From Arion vulgaris (lineage: Eukaryota; Mollusca; Gastropoda; Stylommatophora; Arionidae), in NCBI GenBank assembly GCA_020796225.1, contig CM036775.1:5405393-5469392 (forward strand): a stretch of 64,000 bases of DNA, written 5' to 3'. Below are positions 50,001 through 62,000 of this stretch, in pieces. Under the pieces are notes generated by a model, which was given only the letters and a program-made list of their open reading frames with translations, was not told the DNA's origin and did no database searches. Made by a program: the position numbers and the translations under genes. Positions within the stretch are counted from its first letter, which is position 1, and each line of letters begins with the position of its first letter.

Positions 50001-53000
50001 ATATCAGTCTCCAGCTCTCTTCTCCAGGTATGCCCAGGCCTTCCCCATCTCCTCTTTCACTGCGGGTTTCAAAACAGTGTCTGTCTTGCAATGCTTCTGG
50101 TAGGTCTCAATGTGTGTCCTATCCATCGCCAATGTTTCTTCCTTAGCTCTTTCACCACTGGTATCTGCTTAGTTCTTTCTCTGAGTTTCGTTCGTAATCT
50201 TATCATACCATACTACCTCTATTCTACGGAAACAACTCCCCTGTCATACACCGCCCTAAAAGACATATTACAGACAGTAACTGTAGTTTTAAAAACAGAT
50301 AATTTGGTAATATCTTTTAGCAGATCCTGAGACACTGTAATTTTTTCTGTTACTCGCTATGACTTTATATTTAGTCATGGCACCTATGACTGATTTTTGC
50401 ATGATGACTTGTTTTCTTATCACCAGTGTCCCTCACCATTTAGAAGAGCCTTACTCTGACTTTGGGATGGCAACGGAGGGAAGAGCATGCATGAGAAATG
50501 CCCAATGTATTATGAAGTCAATCACATAACATCTAAGAATCATATCAGATTCGATGAATATGCTTCAAATGATTGAATTTGGAAGTATGCGTGTGGAATG
50601 GGTGGACATCATTCGGAGATCACATCTCAAGATAATGACTTGGCTGTACACGCCTGGACATGCTGGAGTGCAGGGCAATGAGCGTGCTGACTTTCTTGCA
50701 AACAATACCCCAACTCAAGCGGGCAGAAGCATGGACAGAGTCGATATCATCAATGCTGTACGCTCTCAATTGTGTGACATGGGTGGGTCTCAGACACTGA
50801 AACAAGTTAGAGAATTAGGTGTTAAGTGTTGACATGCCAGACAGTGTCGTCATTGTGGTAGAGAGAGAAGATATAGTAATCAACTTCTCATGGGTACTGT
50901 GAGTAAATGGACTTTGGGATGGCTGCTGCAACGGAGGACAGAGCACGAATGGGAATGCCCAATGTGCCATGACATCGATCGCATAACATAACATGTAAGA
51001 AGTGCAAGACAAACCCAACCGATCATGATACTAGGCTACAACTCTGTAGCAGCGCGATGACAAAGAAAGGCGAAGAAGAGACTTGTGTGCAGGGTCAGGA
51101 AATACTCTGACCAAAACATTGCTTCAGTCTTCCTTAAGCATTCAGATGGCCCACCTGCCCAACGTGTTCATAGCGCTTGGACGACGGGTGACAAGCCCCC
51201 TGAGTGCAGTTCAATTCCACGGGCTGGCAGAAAAGCCACAGGTTCTCCAGATTTACGGTGTTTGTGGCACCGAACCGAATGATTACAATGTCCATGGCAC
51301 CGAGTCGCGAAGAGCTGCAAAGCTCAAGTGCTTCTGGATCGGAGGAAGAAAAAAGCATTCATATTGTTTGTGCATGCTAACCAATGGGTCTAAAGCCAAA
51401 GGATTGACTACATTGCATCAGGTTTTACCCCATATAGCTCGGTACTTTTCCGCAGACATGGCATGCCACCTGTCAAGAGTATTACACAAAGCAGGAGCTC
51501 CTTAGCTCCAGCAACAATCCTATGAGTCTCTGGAAAAAATGCACTCGGGAACAGAACAGCATGATCCGAATTTGAACCCTTAACCTTCGGAACACAAAGC
51601 AAAGGCTTAACCATAGAGATCCCAAAAGGTGGACCTCAGAAATAACAGAGGCAGTGAATAACACTATTTATGAGGTGCACACAAAAGCCGTTCCATAAAT
51701 GTCTTCTTATCTTTGTGCTGCAAGGCAAAAGAGGATTTGAGAATAGAAAGACAGAATTAGTTCTGTGCTGCTTCTTATCTTGAGATGAGAACAAGAAGTA
51801 TTTTGCAAGAACCCCAGAGGAAGCAACGGAAGTGAAGAATATGATCAACAAATAAACAATGTACAGGTATTAAGAGCTTCGGAAAAAACAAATAAACACA
51901 GGATAATCAGGTAAGGTTCAATCGAACAGTATAGCATGTATTTGTGCAAACACTGATCGAACCTTACCTGATTATTCTGTGTCTAGTGGTAATGAAGCGT
52001 TTGAGAAAGACAACTCTTCAGTGAGCCATTTTTTTAGAATGGCTTGCTTTTTTTTCCCGTCCGCTTTCAACTCAGACGGAGTTTCATCTCTGAAACTGAT
52101 TTTTACGTGAAAATCCGTTTTCCAATTTCTTACAATGGCAGCAGTGTGCACATTGTAAATTACTTTACACTGGCAGCCGTGCGCTCAATGTACTCGTAAT
52201 TAGTATTCTCTCGCCATACAGGCAGATTTTCTCAGACTTCAGAGGTACTCACGTTATCGTCCTGAGTAAGACCAGGGACTCGAACAAATGCCGGACAGTA
52301 GGTTCGAACCCGAGCTATGAGGCGTCTCACAGCTAGCAGGCCGAGCTACTATCAACTACTCTAGGCTGTCCCCCCGAATGGCTTGCTGGCTGTGTTCGTA
52401 AGGACGCTCGTATTGCTAGGCTAGGCGATGGGTGTCGTAAGAAATGAGGGTAAGTGGTTCGAATACTGTGTTTGTCTACTTCTTATCTTGGTGCTGTGAG
52501 GCAAAAGAAGATTTGAGAAAAGAAAGACAGACTCCTCTTAGTTCAGTGCTGTAAATTTCTTCATATTCTCTACCAACTTTCAGAACTGTTAAAACTGGAG
52601 CTACCAGAACAGTTTGAGCAGGAGAGTTGGTCTATGAACAAATCTGAGAAAACAGAGAACATACCCAAATTACGTGAGGCAGGGAACCAAGCATACGCTA
52701 AGAAAAATTATGAGGAAGCAGCTAATAAATATGCACAAGCTTTAGGGATGCTTGAAGATCTTATGTTACAGTAAGTAAGCCTGGACTTTTGTGTTTGTTT
52801 GTGTGCCTGGAGGTTTGTGTGCCTGGGCTTTTGTGTGTTTGTGTGCCTGGGCTTTTGTGTGTTTGTGTGCCTGGGCGTTTGTGTGCCTGGGCTTTTGTGT
52901 GTTTGTGTGCCTGGGGTTTTGTGTGTTTAAGATGAAGTGTGCACCTTGGGTTTTGTGTGTTTAAGATGAAGTGTGTGCATGGGGTTTTGTGTGTTTAAGA

Positions 53001-56000
53001 TGAAGTGTGTGCCTGGGGTTTTGTGTGTTTACGATGAAGTGTGTGGTTGGGCTTTTGTATGTTTAAGATGAAGTGTGTGCCTGGGGTTTTGTGTGTTTAA
53101 GATGAAGTGTGTGACTGGGGTTTTGTGTGTTTAAGATGAAGTGTGTACCTGGGGTTTTGTGTGTTTAAGATGAAGTGTGTGCCTGGGGTTTTGTATATTT
53201 AAGATGAAGTGTGTCCTGGGGTTTTATATTTAAGATGAAGTGTGTGCCTGGGGTTTTGTATATTTAAGATGAAGTGTGTGACGGGTTTTGTGTGTTTAAG
53301 ATGAAGTACCTTGGGTTTTGTGTGTTTAAGATGAAGTATGTGCCTGGACTTTATAGACTTTCAGAAAGCGTTTGATAGTCTTCATCGTTCTACTCTCTGG
53401 GAGATTCTTAAGACCTATGGCTTCCAGGAAAAGTACATCAATATTATAAAGCCTTCTATTCTGAAGCATCCTGCTGTGTAAGAACAGATGCAGGAAACTC
53501 AGACTGGTTCACAGTCAATTCGGGTGTGAAGCAGGGCTGCGTTATGTCACCTATGCTTTTGGGATAGCTATAGACTGGATCATGCGCAAATGCACCCAAG
53601 ATGATCAACTAGGCATCAAATAGCTTAATAACAGCAGACTATTTGATCTTGACTTTGCCGATGGCGTGGCCATATTGAATTCAACCACACAAGCAACCCA
53701 CAAACTAACGAGCAATCTTTGCACACTTGCAGAACAGGTTGGTCTCCAGATTAATTCTGCCAAGACCAAAATTATGGACCTCACAAACTCGACAGACAAC
53801 ATCGTAATAAATGGCCAAACACTGGAGAAAGTTGAACATTTTACATATTTGGGTAGTAAAGTGTCAAACAACGGAGACACGATGAAAGAAATAAACTCTC
53901 GTATTGCTATAGCAGCTAGTGCCTTCACTAAATTAACGAATATCTGGCAATCTCAAGACTTTAGTATATGCACAAAAGTTAAATTATTTAGGTCATGTGT
54001 GATTCCTGTACTGACCTACGGTTGTGAAAGTTGGAAATCAACAAAGAAAATTGATAAGAAACTGGACAGCTTTGAGAATAAATGTCTCGAAAATTATTAA
54101 AAGTAAAATGGAGTGATTTCGTTGCTAACAACACAGTGAGAGATAGAACACACCAAAAACACATATCAAATATTATAAGGAAACGAAGGTGGAAATATTT
54201 AGGTCATGTGCTTAGATCAGACGAAAAGAGACTAAATCGACAAGTCCTTATGTGGTCACCAGTTGGGAAAAGAGAACGTGGAAGACCAAAGACCACTCTT
54301 CGAAGAACCATCCAACAAGAAAGTAAACTATTGGGATGTAAAACCATACAAGATCTGCAACTGCTAGCAAAGAACCGTATCACATGGAGATCTAAAACCT
54401 CTGCCCTATGTGCCGCCTTTGGCACGAAAGGAACAAACTAACTAACTATGTGCCTGGGGTTTTGTGTGTTTAAGATGAAGTGTGTACCTGGGGTTTTGTG
54501 TGTGTACCTGGGGTTTTGTGGGTTTAAGATGAATTGTGTACCTGGGGTTGTCTTTCCCCAGGTGGATGATGGAATTGGTTCTCCACTCTTGCCGTTAAGT
54601 GTAGGGGTGGGAGGTTTAATGTGCATTCCAGGACCAGATGAGTCGCCTTGTGTTATATCCGTGTTTATTTAGTGTGGTCTTGATGATATTATCTATCCAT
54701 CTTTTTCTTAGTCTTCCCTTGACTCTAGAACCTGATCTCTTTTTATTGTATGCTGTTTTAGGTAGTTGGTTGTATGCCATTCTCATTAAATGCCCAAACC
54801 ACTGCATTTGTTGTCTTTCAAATGTATTTGCTGCATGAAGTTATGCCCACTCTGCTTCTGACTCCTCGTTTCATAGTCTATCCTTCCTGGTGACTCTCAC
54901 CGACTTCTTCAATCATTCCTGGGGTTGTGTTTGTGTAATCCTTATGATACAGTAAGTATGCCTGGGATTTTTGTGTGTATGCATGGGGTTTTATGTGTGT
55001 CCGTGAGGTTTTATGTGTGTCCATGGGGTTTTATGTGTTTAAGAGAGAGTGCATGCAGCATATCCAGCAAGACTGTCCTCTCCTGTGTGAGCTGAGAAGC
55101 AACATGTGGCCACACCCAGTCGACCTGTAAACTAAGCTTTGGGGAAACCTGACAGACCTGTAGCTGACTGCCCAGTTTGCGGTCCACAGTAAATTAAGCG
55201 CATGACCAGAGATCACTGAAGAAGTTTCCAGTGAAGCTTCAGTAGCCACAGTCCAGAAAACCACACTGGAGAAGTAAGGGAAAAGCCAGCATTAGTTCAA
55301 GCATGTAACTTCAGCATGAATGGATGTGACAAGGTCCATCAGTTGACACTTTTCAAAGGCCAACCAGGAAATGGTGGATCTTCGAAGTTCCGCAGATGAA
55401 TGCATTTGTTCTCCGTGCCCTGACAAAGCCAAGAAACACTCTAAAAAAGTCTCTTCTTCTTCTTCTTCACCTTTAAACTCCCAACGGAGCACAGGTCTTC
55501 AACAAACTTCTTCCAGCTTTTCTCCTGCCATCACTTCCAATTCTTTCCATGTTTTACCTATCCTTTTAATATCAGCCTCCAGCTCTCTCCTCCAGGTCTG
55601 TCTAGGCCTTCGCCTACTCCTCTTTCCTTGCGGGTTCCAAAGCAATGCCTGTCTTGCAATGCTTACGGTCGGTCTTCTCAATGTATGTCCTATCCACCGC
55701 CAGCGTCTCTTCAGTAGCTCTTTCTCCACTGGTATCTGCTTAGTTCTTTCTCTGAGTTCCTCGTTCGTAATCTTATCATACCATCTCAGTCCCTCTATTC
55801 TACGTAAACATCCATTTATGAAGGTCTGTAGTTTTTTGGTGGTTTCTCTTGTTGTCTTCCATGTTTACGAGCCATAGAACAGCACTGACCATATTTTATT
55901 GAAAGATCTTCGAAGTTGCGCAGTTGAATGCAGACAAGACCAGAAACACTCAAAAGCATCTGCTGCATTTTAAGACTCAGCTTTTACATGAGCTGTCTCT

Positions 56001-59000
56001 TGTATCACACAATGATAACCCTGCAAGCAGACTTTAATTAACAGTTATATATAACAAAATCATCATCTCTATCCCGCCAATGTGTTGTCTGCAGCACTGT
56101 GGAGAAAAGAGCGCGAACATAATTTTTTGGTCTCGGATGCACCTATCACCCATTTCTACATCCTAGCAAATGTTTTTCTAAATACCGTTCTGAATAATCC
56201 ACATTAGGAAATTCTTCTGCTATCAACTTTTGCTATGCGACTACTCTGGTATGTGTCATAAACAGGACGGTGCGCTTGAGGTCTTCACCGGCCCCCATAG
56301 TTTGTTTTGTAGGGTTGTTTCTGTTGGCCAGATCTCCATTCTCACACTGCTCAGGCTGGGGCAGTCTTGCAGGATGTGTTCTGGGACGCTTTGTGCTCCA
56401 CAGGTGCAGGCAGCTGAGACCCATTCTATAGAGGTGTGCTCTGAGACAGCAGTGTCCCGTTCTAAGTCTGAAGACTGTGCTCTGTGCTTTTCTGTCTAGT
56501 GTATTTATACTGTTGTGCTCTGGGTTGTATCCTCCATTTGTTTTTCTCAACATCATTTTCCTGGATTGTTTAGGAGAGTCTTTGCTTCTGTAAAGCTTTG
56601 TGTTGGATGGTGTTGTGTTAGGCTCCTTCTAGCTCGTGCGAGTTTGTCAGCCTTTTCATTTCCTGGTATGTCACAGCGTGCTGGTATCTACTGTAAGACT
56701 AGTTCAGATTTGTTTGACAGCAGGCTGATTTTTTGCCATATATCCTGAATGAGCTCATCTTGTTTGGGACATGAGATGGCCTGGAGAACGGAACTTGAAT
56801 CGTTAACATTGGGAACAACTTGTATATAGTGAATTATTTTTTTCTTCAAAAATTACAAAAATTTCCTTTTCAAGACACAAACACTGTAAATGGTTAGTTA
56901 TAACACTGTTATTTATTCATTAAAAATGATGAAAATTTCTTGCAATGTGTAAATATGAATGTAGTATGAACAGAAATATGTTTTATGGCTTGCAGATGTT
57001 TTGGATATATTCAAATATATTCCTGGTAAGAATTTTATTCTCAAAATAAAAAAATTTTTCCTTCTTACTTAAAATCATTTTTTTTTTTTTTTCTTTCATC
57101 CGCTTTCAACTCAGACGGAGTTTCATCTCTGAAACTGATTTTGCGTGAAAATCCGTTTTCCAATTTCTTACAATGGCAGCAGCGTGCACATTGTAAATTA
57201 CTTTACACTGGCAGCCGTGTGCTCAATGTACTCGTAATTAGTATTCCCTCGCCATACAGGCAGATTTTCTCCGACTTCAGAGGTACTCACGTTATCGTCC
57301 TGAGTAAGACCAGGGGACTCGAACAAATGCCGGACAGTAGGTTCGAACCCGAGCTATGAGGCGTCTCACAGCTAGCAGGCCGAGCTACTATCAACTACTC
57401 TAGGCAGTCCCCCCTTAAAATCATTTAACATTTTTCTCTTTCTTATTCAGAAATATATCACTAATGTAAATAAATAGAACATTTAATTCCGAACATTTCG
57501 ATATATCGTACATATTCCATAAAGTGAAATATATAAGTTTTAGGACAAAATTAATAACGACTATATATACAAATGTATGATTAAAATAATGGCTTGTAAA
57601 AACGTGACTTTTGCCATGGTCTACTAGGAGTTAATAAGAATGCATCCAAACTCTACAGTATACAGTCTTCTACAAAAGAACATCAGGAAAGAAGGCGAGA
57701 GGAAGAGAAAGATGATTAGATGGCATAGCAGAATCTTGTCAAAGGGCAAAAATAACTATCACGCAAGACACCAGAACAACGCAAGACAAAAACAGAAAAC
57801 CACGACACTGGGCAACAACCCGGTAGCAGTGTGACGACACTGGGCAACAACCTGGTAGCAGTGTGACAACACTGGGCAACAACCTTGTAGCAGTGTGACG
57901 ACACTGGGCAACAACTTGGTAGCAGTGTGACGACACTGGGCAACAACCTGGTAGCAGTGTGGCGATAAAAGAAGAAACCTGTAGTATTATGCATAGTATC
58001 CCATAACAATAAAATAAATACCTGGGTCTTTTGGTGTACAACATTCCACAACTGTTATTGGTTGATAAGAGTCAAGACATCATTGGTTAATTCTTTGAGT
58101 CTTGGTCACCTGTACCTTAAAAATCCCTTCCCCTGAGCTCCTGAGCAAAAACAGCCATTATCAGAGTTATATTAAAACACGATAATTTAGCACACTTAAG
58201 TACTCTATAAATTTGTTATTGACTTACCCCATCATCACCGTTATTCCTGCTTATTATATATTTTCAGATACTAACTTTAAAATTTATTTGATTTAATATG
58301 TGGGTACGACTGCAAATACTCCCGTATATGTAGATTTTTCTCCAGATTGAACATATAGCTTGAATATCAATTGATTAAAACAATTCTTCGTCGTCTAAAT
58401 GATCATCTTTCTCACTTTCGATATCCTTATTAGAATAATCACATTCTAAACCTACTTCTAAACCTAAAAGAGAATAGGAATGGCCAAGGATAATTTCAAT
58501 AGTATGAGAAAGTTACTGACATCCAAACAAATTACAAACAGGCTAAAAATTAGAATGATTAAATGCTATATATATCCTATATTAATGTATGGCTCGGAAA
58601 CATGGACAATGAACAAGCAGTTAGAAGACAGAATTGATACATTTGAGATGTGGATATATAGAAGAATAGGCAGCGTTTCATGGACAGAAAACAGACAAAT
58701 AAACAAGTTTTAGGAAAACTAGGCATGAAGAAACAATTATTAAGAGATATAAAATTCAGACAAGTAAAGTATTTTGGGCACATAAAGACATGACACCATG
58801 ATAAAACATTTACTAGAGGGGAAAGTTGAGGGGAAGATCGAGAGATAAGTGGGAGGAAACTTTAAGAAATGGACAGGTTACAGTCTGGCAGTGCGCCAAG
58901 GCGAAAGACAGAGGATGCTGGAGATTCATTGCAGCCAACCTTCAATGTGGAGATGGTACCTGATGATGATGATGAAACCTACTTCAGATTAATTCAAAAC

Positions 59001-62000
59001 AAGATCAGCAGCTTGCTCTGTTATACGTTTAGAATGACCATGTTTGAAAATTTTAGAACATCTTTTCAACATGAAAATACTTCACTTATTACCTTATCAG
59101 TACCAAAAAAATCACACAACAGCGTCTGTCATCTCGCAAAACCAAGAACATGTGGGTTGTGTTTGACATCACATTTGTATACAATTTATTTTCAAATACC
59201 GACAAATTATGAGAAGAAAAATCTCAGGTCGATATATCGGGAGCTCGGGATATGCAACGCTTATGGTGATGCTCGTCCATCACAGGTGATGATGACCACA
59301 CAAATTTTCATCCAAGAGAATGTAGTTGTGCTATGTTTGTCTGTATGTGCGTAGATGACTAGTGAGCATGATACGGGCTTGAAATGTTCGTGTACAGTGT
59401 GGGCAAGGTATACTTGCACTTGTGGGAAGTTTTACTGCCTTTCTGTTTTGACGTTTTGCTCCATCCGTGCTGTTCTATCTGCCTCGCAGGCTGAGGAACC
59501 ATGTCGAAGAAGTGTGCGCCAGGCTGATCGGTCTTGAGCAGCATTCTCCCAGTTGTTGACATCTATGCCAAAGATTTCATCGATTGCAACGCTTATATTC
59601 AATCCCGAAATATCGGAGCCTGGGTTCTAAGGGTTAAAGAGCTCTCTTTTTGTAAAACAATCTAAACATTCTGATTTGTTTACAGGGAGAAACCTGGCGA
59701 TGAGGATTGGAAGATACTCGATGATATAAAGCGACCCCTGTTGTTAAACTTTGCTCAGTGTAAGCTTTTAACTCATGAGTATTACCCTGCGATTACTCAT
59801 ACAACTGATGTTCTAGACAGGGAACCAGGTACGTAGATGTTGTGAATGTATGCTGGGAATTATTTGAAAGTGTGGTGTCTCTGTGGCTAAATGGTTAAAC
59901 ACTCATCTCACATTCTGAAGGTCATGAGTTCGAATCCGAACAGCGTTCTTTTCACAAGTATTTTTCTTAAGATCCCAGGATTGTTGCAGGAGCTGCAGAG
60001 TTTGCATTTTGTACAATACTGGACAGATGGTGTGCCATTTCTCAGGAGATGGACTGAACTACATAGGGTAAAACCTGGTGTACTGAAGTCAAATCTTTTG
60101 GCTTTAGACATGAAAATGTTTGATTTGGTGGAGGTTCCGTTTGACATATAAGGCTTTCACAAAATATTTCCATTGTTGCCGTTCTGCCGTCTTTCTACTA
60201 AATGTGGTCTCTGTGTGGTAGAAGTTACGTGCTCTTCTCTCATTCCAAAGGTACTAAGTTCGCTCCCTTGTGGAGCCATCAGGATATTTTTTTTTAGAGA
60301 TCACTGATCCTCAATGTAGACCTGTGTATTGCCAGGACTCGCAAGGGGAGCAAAGAATAGTAACGCTGCAACTACAAGGCATGTTGTAAGAGGCGACAGA
60401 GGTAGGGGCCTAGGAAGCTCCCCTAGTAAATAAAAGCGTTCAGAAATCGGATGTAGTTGGCCTACTTGTATGCCCATAACTGGCACAACGTACAATCGCT
60501 CTTAGGCTTGGATCACTTACAAATCACAAAGAGTGGTTTAACAAGTGGTCGAAATGGAACGTTCAAGAAGAAAGAAGATATGAAAATGGGGGCTAAGTGG
60601 TTAAACCCTCGCATTACGAAGGTCATGGGTTCGAATCTGGACCGCGATGTTCTTTTCATTGGTGTATTTTTTCAGAGATCCCAGTTCTTCCCGGGAACCA
60701 CGGAGTTTGTACTTTGCGCAATATTCTTGGCAGATGGCGTGCCTTTTCTGCAGAGAGGGTCTGAGCCATATGGGGTCAAACCTGTTGCAAAGAAGTCAAT
60801 TCTTCAACTTAAGACAGGAAAATGTTTGGTTTGAGGGACGACCCATTTGACACATAATACTTCCACAAAAATATTCTGTTGTTGCCATTCTGCCGCCTTT
60901 CTACTTAAACTAGTAGCATGTCCCTTGTGGAGCATTGCTTTCATCACAGCCCGCCTGAAAAATTTTCTGTCTCTTGCAGCAAGTTCTTCTACCTTCTCCA
61001 GCGTCATGTTCAAGATTTCTTTGATGTTCTGCTGCCACCTTCGTCTTGGTCATCCCCTTCCTCATACTCCAGAAACCATGTTTTCCATTACCGTTCTCTC
61101 CAAACCACTTGTGACGTTTAACGGTGCCAAAATATTTCATCTTCTTGGACAGGATGTTATTTTTGAGCCAATGCTCCTTGATATGCAGGTCTTGTAGGAT
61201 GTCTTTGTTTTCTTCTCTGTCCTGGATGTTCTAAGAACTTTTCTATAACACCTTGTTTCAAGAGCTTCAATTTTGTTCATAAATGTTTGTGTTATGGTCC
61301 ACGATTCACATTCATATGTTGCCGTCCCTCGAGGAACTGCTACTGCCTTGTACATTGAAGATTGGGGACAATTCAAAGGCTAGCGGAGCAAACCGTACTA
61401 AAACTGGACGGTAGGAAAACCAAATAGTCCAAATAATTACCGGTAACCTGGATAGATGACGCTCAACAACCCGGGAGGGTAGGTCTTCTAAGAGTAGCTA
61501 ACCTAAAAGAAAATAGCAACCTGCTGCCTTGCAGGTCGGCTGGGGACAACCAAAGGCTGACGGAGAGCGCACCCAGTAAACGCTGGTTGAAATCGCAAAC
61601 ATCACCAAAGGATAAGCACCAGAGCTCCAACTGGTACTGAAGATTATGAACGTATCACACCTGTACCTGGTATTTCTTTGCAGACGATCAGACTCCAGTT
61701 AGCATGTAACAATACAACATGAGAATAAACATCGACAAAACAGAAGTAATGACATTCCAGAGAGGAAAGCTCTACCAATATCTCCATCGATAATCACCTA
61801 CTAAATCAAGTAAAGATTTCACATACCTGTGGAGCATTTTTCAGCAAATGGAAGAATAACTAATGAAATTCAACACAGATGCAACAAAGCAAATCAAATG
61901 ATAGGGCAAATGGCGCAAATTTTAAGATGCAAACACGTCACCATGAACACAAAAAGAGCAATGTTCAACACAATCTTTCTCCCCACATTATGTTACCAGT

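Noticed and set aside
59880..59945. Functional tRNA gene (A- and B-box present)
   Set aside because: The tRNA-like head is followed by a body shared by all SINE-D copies, and no complete cloverleaf can be drawn. The same applies to the heads of SINE-A, B, F, H and J.
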